64,000 nt of DNA from Isoetes taiwanensis (GCA_021234155.1 JAJEKV010000002.1:10532725-10596724); one strand, 5' to 3'. Shown: positions 34,710-47,629, counted from the first letter of the stretch. The notes: a model not told the origin generated them from the sequence alone. Made by a program: numbers and translations.

Positions 34710-35331
34710 CGATGCAGAGACTTCCTTTAGGAGTTCTACTTCGGCAGCAATATTAGGATACTACTGAGTGCATGAGGGGGTCTTGGACGTCGAAGGCGCA
34801 TCCTGACGCTGTTGAGCACATGTGGTGGCATGAACATTAGTAAGCGTGCATCCTTCAGCAGCTTGCATAAGCTTGAAAATATTCTGGCGAACTTTAGGCA
34901 TAACATGAGGCATAAGCTTGTCAAGATCTGGGTCAAAATGGACTATCTTTTGTTCCTCATGAGGAATAGTGTCTACCGCGAAGGCAGGTTGCGTGTCGTG
35001 AGGGATGATCATCAAGAGGCGTGTGCCCAGGTGCTGGCGTGAGACCAGGCCTACCCAATTAGATGGTTGAACCGGAGGATTGAGGGTTTGATATATTTCT
35101 TCTTAAGCCTGTTGATCAAGGGCTACAGATGGAATCGCTTGTTGGGGTCGCTATTGTTGAGGGGCACGAGGTGGTTTCTTCAGTATAGGCCGAGGGCCCT
35201 GTTTACCATTGGCGACCCACAGTTGATAGGCAGTGAGACGCATAGAGGAAGTTTGATTCGTTCCTGGGAGCTATCCCTGGACCCGAGGAAGTTGGGGGCA
35301 TGCCGTGGTGGTGTGACCCCATTCTTGACAA
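34710..35331 (-). pseudogene. Gypsy gag, second part
   Basis: This is the low-complexity continuation of gag after the zinc knuckle. The last coding bases at 35331 join in frame to 38396 once the Helitron is ignored. Only the region next to the junction is confidently coding. Confidence 0.6.
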
Positions 35332-35342
35332 CTAGTAATGGT

Positions 35343-35359
35343 GCCCAGCGTTGCTGGGC
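35343..35359 (-). terminator. Helitron 3' hairpin (replication terminator)
   Basis: A 7-bp GC-rich stem with a 3-base loop sits seven bases before the terminal CTAG. A second longer stem (GCCCAGCAAT with ATTGCTGGGC, 35531-35551) further inside may be an older terminus. Confidence 0.8.
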
Positions 35360-35548
35360 AATAAGGCAATTATTGGGTTCAATGTTGTTAGATTCGTGCA
35401 TCATTACTGCTGTGCAATTTCCGCTTAATTTGTGTGTAGTGTTTTATATCATGAAGACCCTAATGCGTTTTAAACATTGTTGGCATACCTATAATTGTCT
35501 TGCTTTTACATTAAAACAAATAGTTACAGTGCCCAGCAATGATTGCTG

Positions 35549-35694
35549 GGCATAGCTTGGGACTTCCATATTGTAGTGTGGGACTTTCCATATTTACTTT
35601 CCATGCATTCAAGACTTTAGGTTCATTCAATTGTTGGGCATAGCTTGGGACTTCCATATTGTAGTGTGGGACTTTCCATATTTATTTTCCATTC
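35549..35694. repeat. Duplicated 55-base block inside the 3.06-kb Helitron
   Basis: GGGCATAGCTTGGGACTTCC and the following bases through TTTTCCAT occur at 35549-35606 and 35637-35694. Confidence 0.8.
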
Positions 35695-37902
35695 TCCGCA
35701 ACATTTAGCTAAGATTAGAATATGATTATTGTCTGTGGAGTATCGATTGGTGATAATTTCTCTAAGTTTATTGATCCATTCTCCACAATTAGAACTGCAA
35801 TGTAACTGAAGCCATAATATTGGCTAGGAGTCACAATGCAACATTTGGCTTCCATTATTTCATTGCTAAGTGTAAGGGCATGTGATTGCACAATCCTTAT
35901 AAAACAATTTGTGATTGCAATAAACAAAACCATGCAATATAGATGCGACTATGGGTGCACTGTAAAAAAACTCAATGGAGGGAGTTAAAGAGGGCACTTT
36001 TATTGGTCTACATAAGAGACGTATATAAAAAGCTAAGTGTGGGGTGAATAAATTATTGCCAATGCCCTGTTGTTTAAAGTGGTTACCAAGCTTTTGAACA
36101 ATTCTCAACTGCTGGTCCTCAGCGCCATCTCTCTGTTTTGCCTCTAGATCTGAATCAGAGATAAAATGGACAAAGACTTGCCATGGCAATGCAATGGTGT
36201 GACCAATCCCTTGGATTTGGGATACACTTATCCACAAATTCATACAGCATGTTCCTCTTTCCTCCATTACATTTGCAGCCAATACTGTGTTGTCCTTGGA
36301 CTTCTAAATATTGCTACAACTTATACCAGACCTGACCTATCTAAGCCAATACCATGTTGATCCGAAGCAATTACATTGTTCTTAAACTGTCTCCTTTGCT
36401 ATCTTGCTGGAACAACTCTTCATGGCTTATTTTATCAGAGCAAAGACACTCCTTTCTTGTACAGATTCTTTGATGCTGACTGAGAAGGGAATACAGATGA
36501 TAAAAAATCCACTCTTGAATTTATTTCACGTTTGAAATGCACCAACTCAACCTACAACTCACAGTGGCATTTATTCATAGTCGTGTCAATCTGGTCAGTA
36601 TAAAAAGGAAACATGCCTATTAATAGGCTACCTTATAGCAATATTTGTGTGCTCTGTCCTAACACCATGGCTTGTGGTGGACTAAAGTAGTTAAAAGGCA
36701 CGAATCCCATCATTTTCCATTGATACTTTCATTTGAATTTACACCGTTGAAATTCAACACTGCAATTGCTCTTTGATTCAATGCTTGTAAACTCTGAAAG
36801 ATGATTTTACCAGTTTGAGAGTAAATATAAACTTCAGAAACCGGCAAGAAAATCCAGAATATGAATGATACCAACCAACGGCCATTCTGTGTCTACAATA
36901 GAAACACACCTATAAACAATGAAAATAACATATTAACCTTAAACATTCAATTTGAGCAATCTGGGGAAAATTTTCTGCAGTAATACATGGCAATTAATTA
37001 AGTAGCATAGCAAATTGCATTGAGCAAAATTGTACCTATTAGGCATTCAAGACATGTCTTCCCTGCAACAGAGCTCACTGCAATATAGCTGACTGTAACA
37101 CATGTCAGAAACTGAGATTAGGTTATCTGTACACAAACTAAGCAACTGATTTAAGTTCTTTCTTGGAAACGTGGAGCAGCATTAGGAGAATAAGATTTTG
37201 AAGCACCCGCAATGAAGCACCCAGTGAAACGCATCATTGTTTCTGACAATGTATTTTGAAGACCACATATTTTGGGCAGTTCTACTTATATGCCAGTTCT
37301 GAGAGTGACGAATTGCTGAAGTGCATGCATGTGATAACTTGGGCACTGAGATAAATAAGGAACTTTTAAAAATGGTGTGCAAACTTAAAAGGGATACAGT
37401 GGATATTGAATGGATGCAGCACCATGTTAATTTAAAAAATAACATTTGTTACTCTGCCCATCCTCTCAGATATGTGCTAACTATCTATTATTCTATAAGA
37501 ACATAAGCAAACATATATGTCCATCCTCATACCAGCATAGCACAAACAGAGGTAGACTATTCACATATAAATCATATCCCATCATATGCAATAAAATGAT
37601 TCTATATAAAACTGGAATGTATTCAAAAACCTGAATAGAGTCGTCCTTGCCATCCATAGTGTCACTGATCTTTAACATATTGTTGCAGTTGATCCCTATC
37701 AAGATTTTGCTCTATCTTTATATAGCTGCACATAGATTCAGCATTGTTGACATTTTTGTGGCTTTAAGCAAAAGAATTGTGGCTTTAAGCAAAAGAATAA
37801 ATAAAACTTGATCTGGCAAACCTGTTTTCGGATGGGCAGATAATCTACATGCCGAAATGCTGAGCTACGGTTTTACTGCCAGTCAGGCCATAGAAAAAAA
37901 CA

Positions 37903-38270
37903 TGTTGGAATGCAACACCTTGCATTACCACGATTTCCAGCCACGATTTTGCAAAGGCCAGAACCCTTTGCTGCATGGATCCGCATTTGGGATCAATTAT
38001 CCTGTTCACAATCTTGTCCTTTTTAGCCAGGCACTGCCAAAGCTTGCTCTAATCTGAAGCTTGCCTTGCTCTAATCTGAAGCTTTGTTGGAATGCAAGAC
38101 CCTGCATTACCACGATTTTCAGCCACGATTTTGCAAAGGCCAGAACCTGTGCTGCATGGATCCGCATTTGAAACCTGTGCATGGAACCTGTGCATGCATG
38201 GATCGATTATCCTGTTCACGATCTTGCCCTTTTTGCCAGGTACCGCCAAAGCTTGCTCTAATCTGAAGCT
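37903..38270. repeat. Tandem duplication inside the 3.06-kb Helitron
   Basis: A block of about 170-190 bases starting TTGGAATGCAA and ending GCTTGCTCTAATCTGAAGC occurs twice. The second copy carries small internal duplications of CCTGTGCATG. Confidence 0.85.
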
Positions 38271-38395
38271 CAAGCACCTTGCATCTGTTTGCACCTTGCA
38301 TCTGTTTGCATCTTGCTTGAAAGCAGGTAGCCCGCCATGCTCGAAGTCGCCGTAGGTCTCCATGGAAGACACACGCCAAAACATTATAATAAAGA

Positions 38396-39789
38396 TGATA
38401 GCATTGTGCTTTGGAGGGATCAAAAGGAGTGCGTGAGTTTTGACCTCTTGACTGCTGAGGTTGTTGAGATTGTGGATATTGCTATTGCTGTGGATATGTC
38501 TGAGGCGTTGTTTGAACCTGGAAGACCATTTCTTGCTGGAAAGGTGTAGGATGAGTGCGGGTGCATTCTTCAGTGGCATGATTGCACATGTTGCAATGTT
38601 TGCAGTGAGAAGGACCATTAGTGGACTTGCAGTCGTTGGCCAGGTGGCCTTGATACTTACATATGTGACACCAAATTTGACTGTATTGTAGGGAAGCAGA
38701 CTGATGAGGTTGGACCATATTTTGTGGAATCATGACAGGGGGCATGAAAGGAAGATTTATGAGAGGAACACCACAGGAAGAGACATTGACAGAATGGTTG
38801 ACCAACTTGATCGCTTATTCCAACTTCTTGGGGCGCAAGTACTCGGTCATAAGACGAATAGCAGAAGGAAGACCTTGCAGAAACCAAACTAGGATCTGGC
38901 TCTGTGTGGGGTATTCTTTGAGCTTGCTAACGAGAATATGGAGACGATATGCAAAATCACGGGCAGACTCCGTAAGTTGTCGTTGGAGATCATTGAGTTG
39001 CTTAAGAAGCTGTTGATCGTCATCCGTGGTACCATAATGGGAGAGAAAGGCAGTCTTCATTTCTTGCCAGTTCTGTTTCCAGTGACTTTTATTGGCCATA
39101 AGCCACTGATAAGGAGCACCACGCAGCGTGGTGGAAAAAATATGGAAGTTGAGTTGTGGCTAAGAGTGACCATTTGGAATAGCCAGAGCTTGACATTCCT
39201 CCATATGTGCTTGAGCACTTTGATCAAGGGGCTTCCCCATGGCATTTCCCGAGGCACAGTCATGGGCTGAGAACAAGGGAGTTGCATGGGGGCCGTGAGG
39301 GGCGTCAGCTGGTAATGTGCCGTGGGTGCCATCCTCATTCAATTTAAGATCACCAATATTGTAGACGTGAATATAAGGTTGAAAAGAGGGAGAAGACTGA
39401 AATTCCTGAACATGAGGAGGACCAAAAGAAACATAAGGATAGCCCATACCATGCTGGGGAGAAGATGGCTAGGAAGGCAACAGTGTTGGTCCAAAAAGGA
39501 TGTGGATATAAGTACTGTCTGGCATTTGAAAATAATGAGGAGTTTGATGCACAAGGATATGATGTGGCGACTGTGGTTGAGAACAGTGTTTGCAAGTAGA
39601 CGGAGACCCCGGCCGGGAGCAAACATGAGGGATAGGCAGTGTCAACTGAGCACGGGAGTGAACATGACCGCCTTCAATATCATAATCATGATCATACATG
39701 TCGCGAGCAGCTTCCCTGCGCTGATGGCGATCCAATCGAGCCGCAGTTTGGCTGAGAAGTTCCTCAGGCATCAAAGTACGAGCAGACAT
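38396..39789 (-). pseudogene. Gypsy gag, first part with zinc knuckle
   Basis: It starts MSARTLMPEELLSQTAARLD at 39789. A capsid-like region follows (39099-38815: HWKQNWQEMKTAFLSHYGT, GLPSAIRLMTEYL), then a basic Gln-rich tail with CHICKYQGHLANDC, a first CCHC knuckle (38.67 kb). A second CCHC knuckle is split by the Helitron at 38396/35331. Gag forms the particle and the knuckles bind RNA. Several frameshifts are present. Confidence 0.75.
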
Positions 39790-39810
39790 CTTCGAGAGGG
39801 GAAAAAAGAA

Positions 39811-39830
39811 AGACCCGGCAGCGGCGACAA
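39811..39830 (-). promoter_or_regulatory. Primer binding site, tRNA-Asp type
   Basis: The minus strand reads TGTCGCCGCTGCCGGG directly after the LTR end. It is close to the complement of the plant tRNA-Asp 3' end (TGGCGCCGTTGCCGGG), with two mismatches. Athila/Tat elements are known to use this primer. Confidence 0.75.
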
Positions 39831-40397
39831 TGTTTAGGGTCTGGGTTCGAGATCACCTGCCAGACAGCCCTCTGTGAGGACCCTTGGATCAAGTAGGGAA
39901 ATCCTAGCTGAGTGTCATGCGGGGATTTTACAAAGAGATCAGAAAAGGATGAAAGGAATAAACAGAAACTGAAAGACAATATGCCAAGATAAGGTCCTTT
40001 GAATATCAATAAGAGTACATGAACTCTCGTCAAGCGAGAGGAATGAAACAAGACAACCTAAAAACTCAAGATCCATCTCTACTGATATATGTAGTACAAT
40101 GGCCTTGGGCCCAGAATCGATAGATCGCAGATCTCGGTCACCAACTCCTGGATCATATGCATGATTTTAGGGAATCTGGCAGTGCCTTCATTAGTGCTGG
40201 AATCCCGCTAAGTTAGGGCCAAACTCCCCGGAGGCCGTCATTTGTCTTGCCTGGCTCTCTTCTTTGACGGGGGTATGGACTTCTGCATGATCTTCGTGGG
40301 GCACGTGGGTCTGCTACCTGACGCTTGACCTGGTCCCTTGTTTCTGCCCTGCATGGAATTTAGGAATAGTCTTGTGCCTGGCTGCACAGGACTAACA
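39831..40397 (-). repeat. 5' LTR of the gypsy element
   Basis: It is 567 bases, starting TGTTAGTCC (40397) and ending AAACA (39831), with TG...CA ends and the primer site next to it. Bases 1-25 also follow the polypurine tract at 26094. Bases from about 135 (40263) to about 480 (39917) match 63636-64000 at nearly 90 percent by eye, including the end of a coding frame (KRARQDK, FGPNLAGFQ). The first 25 bases and the last part are thus each shared with one piece of element X, while the 110 bases between (40264-40372) are not. Confidence 0.78.
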
Positions 40398-40640
40398 GAA
40401 AATGGCATAGGGCTTGCCAAAAAAATGTATGACAATAGTGGATGTAAGTTTATGATATGGATTACATCATGATTTTTAATTTGCAATAACCATTATTGAA
40501 AATTAATCTGCGTGATTAACGCTTCAAGTATTGCCAGGGACTATCAAGTTGGGAAAGTTTCTGAAAGATAATGGGAAGACTTATGCTGTTTTGGCCATAT
40601 CTCAGTTTGCATCTGAGAGTCTTATTGTGGCGCTCATCTA
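40398..40640. other. No recognisable feature
   Basis: Short unique stretch between the gypsy LTR and the RTE-like LINE. GAAAA at 40398 may be one copy of the gypsy target duplication, but the other end is not available. Confidence 0.4.
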
Positions 40641-40659
40641 AACGTTAGGTTTTTTCCCT

Positions 40660-43600
40660 GTTTCGTATGCCTGCGAAGAACGGGTCGCTTTCAAAGGGTG
40701 ACTTCGTCGAGTATGAAGGAGATTCGGCCAATATCCTGGCCCTGATGCAAGAGTTGAAACAAGAGGTGATTGAGAGGCGAATTTCAGGGCATGAGGAAGG
40801 TAATGGATGAAATTGTCTCTCAAAATGCAGCCCACAAGATAAAAACATGGAATTGGCTGTGCAAACCAAAAAACCAGAAGATTTTGATGCACAAATTTCG
40901 AATTTAGAATCCAAATTAGCATCACTGGTGGCTGAAGCAACAAAAGTACAAATGGCAATTCATCAAGAACAGATTTCGGCGGAGCAAACAGATCATGAAA
41001 CTCGGTCTAGAAATCTCAAAATTTTGGGTCCCACGGAGCTTGAGAATGAAGACACGCTGCAGGTAACTCTGAATATTTTTTACTCAAACCATGCATTTGA
41101 ATGAACCAAATTTATCTCTGCGAGAAGAATTGGGAAATCAGGATATAATGCTCGCCCTATTTTGGTAAGATTCACAAATAGAGATGCCAGAGACCGCATT
41201 TTTCAAAACAGATTTGCATTAAAGGGTGAATAAATATGGTTAGATCATGACTTAACACCTCACAGTTGGAAACGCGGAAAAGAGAGTGGTCTAAAGTGAA
41301 AACAGCCCGAAACAATGGCTTTAATGCATATTTAGACCAAACAGGAAAAGCAGTCGTGACGAGCAGAAGAAAATAGGGAGGTAGGGCCCTGAAAATTAGT
41401 CTATGGAATGTCCATGATACATCAGGCGAAGATTGACGCACGCAACGAAGGACTATTGGAGTCAATTTGACATATTATGCTATACAGAAACCTGGGAACA
41501 CCAAACTAAACCACTACCATCTGTTCCTGGATTCAACATAGTAGGGAATATTTGGAATGAAAAGAAAACAGGCGCAGGAAAAGGTTTTGGTGGCGTGTCA
41601 GTATTTTGCAAAGATTATCTTGTGGATGGGATTCAATTGCTTGGGCATGATATTAATAAACAGTACTTATGGATAAGGATAACAATAGAAGATACGTATT
41701 TGTTTATGGCTATCTGTGACTTTGCTCCTAGTAATGCTATTGTTTACCACAGTAAAGAGATCGATATTAATGATCCGTTTCATTGGTTGTGCAAAGATGT
41801 TCAAAAATATTGCTCAGAAGGTGAAATCCTAATTTTAGGTGATTTTAATTCAAGGACAGGGTGCAAGCAAGCAAAGGCATATAGTGATTTATCGAATGTG
41901 TTGTTAGATGAAAAGAAAGATCCGTTTTGATTGAGATGTTCAGAAGATAACCCAAAACAAATCATCCACATAACTTATGGTAGGATCGTGAATGTGAATA
42001 AGAAAAAGCTAAAGTGCCCAGCAATTGTATAATAAATTTGAGATGGTATTAAGCGCTAATCAGATCTAAAAAGCGTGCTTATCAGAGGAGGAAACAAACT
42101 GAGCTAAGCTCTCTGCTAAAAGACTCCCCTGAAAAGTTCTGGACCATACTGAAAGATAAGAAAAGACATCCAAATTTAGATTTGGATGCCCTCGCTAGTT
42201 TGGTGAAAGATATTTACGAGCATGCAGGCGTTGAAGGCATGGCCAGTTTAACTCCAGCCACAAATCTGTTTAAAGGGGAACAGGTGGAGGAAACAATTGA
42301 TGACATTGCGAATTATAAGGCACATGATGCTGAGGGGATTTGCGTGGAATTACTGAAATGGAGAGGGCAGAAAACACTTACTGTTATCACACGCCTTCTC
42401 AACATGTCAGTGTACAAAGGGCTACCTTCCAGCCAGAAAGTGAACAGGGTCCATCCCATCCACAAGATGGGAGAAGAAGAATATAGCAAATTACAGGACA
42501 CTTCTAATTGGCAGTGTGTTTTGCAAAAATCCTGGGTAGTATACTGGAGAGAAAATTAAGCTCATGGGCAGAAGCAAACAACAAGAGATCCAGCTTCCAG
42601 GCAGGTTTTAGGAAGAATTATAACACTCTCGATCATGCTCTCACGCTTCGAGTATATATAGAGCATGCCAAAGCGCCGGCAATGCGCTATTTATTGCATA
42701 TATAGATTTCACCAAAGCTTTTGATACAGTCCCAAGGAGGGATCTAGGGGAGAGAATGGCTCAAATAGGGGTTCCTCAGGAAATAAGAGGTGCAGTGGCA
42801 AAATTGTATGACGAAGTGCTTATTAAGATTTCAGGGGGTTTACATAATATGATCAAGAGCACCATTGGCGTGCGCCAAGGGTGCCCACTTTCACCCACAT
42901 TATTTGGTTTCTATATCAATGAGCTTGATGATTGGCTTAAGTCACGGTCATTAGCTGGTACTCAACTGAGTTCATGTTTACTTCAATTGCTTCTTCATGC
43001 AGATGATATGGTTTTAATTGCAAGCAAGAAACATATTTTGCAGAATCATCTGGACACCCTGGAGGTATTCTGTGACTTGAAGCATATGATATCTCTAAGT
43101 CAAAGATTATGATCTTTGGAACAAGAGCTAGGCCGACTTTTATATACCAAGGTCAAATATTGGAAACAACATTATAAATACCTTGGCATAGATTTCTCCT
43201 CAAAGAATAACTGGAACGAATATATAAAGAGAAGAGTTACAGATGGGAGAAGTCACTTTATAGCATGCTATTCAGATGTTCTAGAGCCGAGCTGTATGAT
43301 TGGGGATTGAGAAGAACCCTGTTTAAGGATATCACATGTGGCAATGAGCCAATCAGAGCAGCAAGGCTGGTTACAGGATCTGAAAATTTGGGCAGGCAAA
43401 TGGGGGCTTATAAATGCAAATTGGCCTGACAATAAAGAGGATGCACACACACTATTGCAACACTTGGCTATTGAGCACATGTGGTCATCCTTAGATAGCA
43501 GAATGCACCATTATAGAAAACACATTAACTCTGAAGCATACACGCAAGCCAAGAGTACCTAAATGGAGATATTTCACGACATTTGAAGCAGATCATTGCT

Positions 43601-43946
43601 TGATACAGGACCAGCTGGCATAGACTAGAAATTGAGACAACAAGTAGATGGCATAAGATTCCAGTAGATGACAGGATATGCAAGCTATGTGACATACAGT
43701 TGGTAGAAGATGAAGACCATGTTTTCACAACATGTGTAGCATATACAAATATACATATGCAATTTGATATTCATGTACATAATTTCCAGTCTTTATTTTC
43801 TCTACCACTATTGAAAATAGCACAATACATTAAGGCGGTGGAAGCTTACCATTCTTTTCTGTTGAAAATCAAATCTTTGTTGTCAGGCTCCATGGCCCTC
43901 AAGGCCCTAAGTGAGCTAGTTAATTAAATTAAATTAAATTAAATTT
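40660..43946 (+). mobile_element. RTE/Jockey-type LINE, nearly full length, decayed
   Basis: The order is an ORF1-like piece with a coiled coil (40847-41104) and IGKSGYNARPILVRF; an AP-endonuclease (CYTETWEH, GEILILGDFNSRTG; 41430-41930); RT (SSFQAGFRKNYNTLDHALTL, GVRQGCPLSPTLFGFYINEL, then LLHADDMVLIA with HADD instead of YADD); and a C-terminal CCHC-like zinc region (ICKLCDIQLVEDEDHVFTTC). The 3' tail is a short AAATT repeat (43921-43946), as in RTE-type elements. Multiple stops and frameshifts are present. No convincing target duplication was found. Confidence 0.87.
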
Positions 43947-44006
43947 TGGGGCATATCAATTCGGTGACAGTGGTTGGTATTCTCTATGGAAATGACGGTG
44001 GTAATT

Positions 44007-46853
44007 TGTTTTTTTTTTGAGGGATAAAAAATAGACTTTATTTACTTTAAAGGAATGGTACAAAGCCACATGGCAGGGGTGTACTCATCTGCAAAACTGA
44101 GATGAGGATAGCTACATGGCTCCTTCTTGCACTATTCCCTTGAACTTCCTAGTGTAAGCTTAGGTAGGTTCCCCATATTTCGACCTTTACTTCTTTTTCA
44201 CCCTCGAAGGCTAGCCTGAATTTTTTTAGCCTTTCAAGTACTATATGTAGAAGCTGATGTGGTGATATGTCTTCTTGATTTCCATTGAAGACCAAGGCGT
44301 TTCTCCTTTTCCATATTGACCAGATTGTCCAGGCCCTAGCTATATGAAAGGCCACCTTCTTCATGGTGCACCATTCTAGGGGAAGGATTCCCAACAACAG
44401 TTCCTTGGTACCAAACGGGTATTCAAAGCTATCCAGACTCCATGCCCATACTACTTGCAGCTTCTCACATTCCACCAGACAATGTTCTATGGATTCCTGT
44501 TCGGCCTCGCGTACTGGGCTGACGTTATTGTCCCATTTTGAGACTAGTTGATTGACCCTTGGAACCGAGGGGGAAGATATTTCTGCCACGCATCTCTCCA
44601 GATGTTTTTGAGGTTTTCCTCCGTGATTACGAGTTCCCATTTGGTTGGTATTGGAAGTAAACCCTTAATCCTCAAGCTTCTGTAACTTGATTTCACAAAC
44701 TTATTTGGCAAAATTGCGGGGTGCAAAACCCATGGATTTTGATCTCCTGTAGTTATAGTTTGGAAGTACTGTGGCCACACATTCCCATATTATTTTGTCT
44801 GCGTCCTTTAAGGCAAAATGTACCTGAAATTCTGCCCAGCTGACTAATTGCTCTCCATTGTACCATTGAGCACAAGAATCTATTCCACAATTTTTCCACC
44901 TCTTTACGATCCTTGCATCAGCCACCATACCTAATGGGCCCTATTTGTTGTGCAGAACCACTGGTACGCACCATGGAGGGAAGTCTCTGCTTCGAATTTG
45001 TTGATGTCAAGCGTAAATAGTTTTTTTTTTTATGATTTTCCAAGCTGAAATTAATCCCTTCAGGAATGGAGAAGCTTCTCTACATGGCTTAAGATAAAAA
45101 AAGAGTGACCATGGGAGTGAGACTTTGACGGAGGGCTTACTATGCTTACATGACGCTAATAGAGCCTGGTTGATGAGGTGCATACCTGGAGACTTCACCT
45201 CTTTCTGTAGGATCTTCCATATGAATTTGGCTATTAATACTTTGCTCTGTAATCAACTATTCCAATTCCTCCTTCTGTCTTATCTCTCTTGCACTTCCAC
45301 CAAGCGATTTTGACCACTGCCCCTTCTTCATTCCCTCCCCAGACAAAGTTGCGGATTAGCCCTTCTAATTCTTGTGCCTTCTCCTTTGGGGCTAGTAAAA
45401 TTGATGACATGTAGACATGAGTATTGTTTAACACATGTTTTGCAACTGTAATCCGACCTGCAAGTGATAGCTTTGCCACCTTCCACCAATTTAAGTGTTT
45501 CTGAAGGCCTAGTAGTATTTCGTCCCATATTTGTGCCTTAGCGATATTGATGCCCACTGGAACACCTAATAGGTTGGAGTGCTCACCCTCTGGAATTATT
45601 TTCCATGGTAGGATTGTCAAGCATGTGGGATGTGGTTCTTCCAAAGGCCATTGTACTTCGCATTTATTCCAATTTATGAGACATCCTGAAGCTATTGAGA
45701 AGGAGGCTAGTAATTTGACTGCACATGACAGGTTCTCTTCCTCTGCCTCTATAAATACGAATGTGTCGTCTGCATATTGGTTACATATTTGTTGAGAGCC
45801 ATCCAACATTTCTAGTCCCTGAATCATACCATCTTCCGAGGCTTGCCCGAATATGTGTGAAAGTGCTTCTGCTGCAATATTGAAGAGGAAAGGGACTAAG
45901 GGGCATCCTTGCCTGATGCCCCTTTTTATGTCAAATATTGGAGAGGGTTCACCTTGGAATAGGACTGAAGCTCGAGCAGATCGCAGAAGTTTCATGACCC
46001 CTTCTGTAAAAAAAATTCCACAACCCAGCTTGAGCATCATTTTATGCAGAAAACTCCATCTGATACTGTCATAAGCTTTGGAAAAGTCTAGCTTTAGGTA
46101 GGCCACCTTTTGTCTTGTTTTTCTAGCCCAGTGCAAACCTTCGAATGCTGCTGCGACATTCCTCAGGATACTCCTGCCTGGTAGAAAGCCCGATTGGGCT
46201 TGTGAGATGCCTTCAGCTAGAATTGGCTTGATCTTCTCTGCCATAGCCTTAGCTATGATTTTATAGAATGCAGATAAAAGTGTGATGGGCCTCCAATCAT
46301 TGATTGTACTTGGCTCCTTACTCTTGGGAACCAAGGAAATACATCCTGTGTTCAATCTTGGATTTAGATTTTTAGCTTGCATAAACTCCTTGTATGTAGA
46401 GAAGATATCATCCTTAACCCATTCCCAATTGCATTGATAGAATTCTATGGGAATTCCATCCATACCCGGATATTTATTTTTAGCCAGTAAAAAGGTGGCC
46501 TTTTGAAGGTCCTCCATAGAGAGGGGAAGACTTAATATATCTTGCTGGCTAGAGTTCATTATAGGCGAGACTTTTGAAACCACCAGCTCTTCGAAAGTCT
46601 CTTGAAATAGTAAGTTATGTTCTCCAAAGAAAGCATTGAAATGGTTATATAGATACCTTTTGCGATCTCCTGGAGATTTGAGAATCGAGCCGTCATTTTG
46701 AGTGATGGATGATAGTGTGGAAGATCTCTTCTTTTCTTTCACTGTCTTGAAGAAGAACTTTGTGCATTTATCAGCTTCTTTTAGCCAGGTCAATCCTGCT
46801 TTACATCTGTTTTCAGCTACCTTGACCTCTTCTAATGTCTTTATCTGTTCTAT
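44007..46853 (-). mobile_element. L1-type LINE, 5'-truncated, recent-looking
   Basis: A single open frame of 519 codons (46793-45234) covers the RT: GFLPGRSILRNVAAAFEGLH, KLDFSKAYDSIRW, RGIRQGCPLVPFLFNIAAE, QYADDTFVFIE. After a frameshift, the zf-RVT region follows (WTIWSIWKRRNALVFNG, 44290). TGACGGTGGTAATT flanks it exactly (43993-44006 and 46854-46867), and a T-run at its left marks the poly-A tail. The endonuclease and ORF1 are lost by truncation. The long open RT frame suggests it is younger than the L1 at 18-20 kb. Confidence 0.94.
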
Positions 46854-46867
46854 TGACGGTGGTAATT

Positions 46868-46962
46868 ATGCTTCATATAGATAATATATAGATATAGAAG
46901 ATACCATATGGATTTGAGTATGTACAAGAAAAAGACCTAACTCTTAAATTAAGGTTTTGGAT
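46868..46962. other. Host sequence between the L1 and repeat A
   Basis: A short AT-rich stretch with an ATATAGAT run. Nothing else is seen. Confidence 0.5.
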
Positions 46963-47490
46963 GCGCCGTTTCCACTTGGCTGAGTGGATAGAAACGTGGT
47001 GAAGTGATCTAGATGCAGGACTCCACTTCGATGAGAGTGATGCAACATTTTGGTATGAAATTGAACTTATTTGCACGTACAGACAATAATAAAGGCAGTT
47101 TCCATGAATCAATATAACCCTGAAATGACAGAAATAAATAAGGCATGCTGAGTGATGATTCGTCTTTGCTAGCTGTTTACTGAAGATTGATTGCTAGGCT
47201 CATATAGGCCAGAGAAAAGGTTGATATCAATGATTCTGCAAAAACCGTGACGTCTTCTGAAGGGATAGTAAATCCAGCACTAGCAATGAAGGAAGTGGCC
47301 TCAATCAGGGTAATGTATTTACGAACTTTTATCTTCCATGGCATGAGATGAGTAGAAGAACAAGACATTCTTATTTCGGAAAACTGTGGCATCTTCTGAT
47401 GCGATTTGGTCCTACCCTGTTGAAGGTGGAAAATGCTTCTATAGTTAAATCACTAGAAACTATTATGTAATATGCACATGTCAGGCTAGC
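46963..47490 (+). repeat. Repeat A, copy 2
   Basis: It matches 8004-8520. The putative exon frame is kept at the start (EKVDINDSAKTVTSSEGIV) and breaks by one base after EEQDILIS. The A-box-like TGGCTGAGTGGATAG is intact at about 46977. Confidence 0.7.
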
Positions 47491-47629
47491 AATTCACAAT
47501 GTCTAGCAGAAAAGTCAAGATCTGTGGAAGACCATATGGATGAGGAAAAGAGTATCAAATATGCGGTACAAATCATGAAGATGCTGCTCAAGACATGAGC
47601 AAACAAAATCGAGCTATTCAGGTGGGAAC

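Larger units (their letters stand above)
35332..38395 (-). mobile_element. Non-autonomous Helitron nested in gypsy gag
   Basis: The minus-strand 5' end is TCTTTATTATAATG (38395), a TC-type Helitron start. The 3' end is a GCCCAGC-AAC-GCTGGGC hairpin (35343-35359) followed by CTAG at 35335-35332. Host A (35331) and T (38396) flank it, the AT target used by Helitrons, with no target duplication. Removing it restores the gag zinc knuckle. It encodes no Rep/helicase. A frame at about 36240-36080 (LEAKQRDGAEDQQLRIVQ) may be a captured exon of unknown origin. Confidence 0.88.
26070..40397 (-). mobile_element. Tat/Athila-like Ty3/gypsy retrotransposon
   Basis: In minus order: 5' LTR 40397-39831, tRNA-Asp-type primer site, gag, protease, RT, RNase H, integrase, a 3' ORF, polypurine tract 26110-26095, and then only the first 25 bases of a 3' LTR (26094-26070). 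The integrase type (STPYYPQ, VLYDSRYKNFPGKLK), the Asp primer site and the extra 3' ORF fit the Tat/Athila branch. It contains a 3.06-kb Helitron in gag and probably another insertion at about 29.6-31.6 kb. Many frameshifts make it non-autonomous. Confidence 0.8.

Noticed and set aside
39831-39870. tRNA T-arm-like GGGTTCGAGATC at the LTR end
   Set aside because: The loop is one base too long and no other tRNA arms are present; the primer site next to it explains the LTR boundary.
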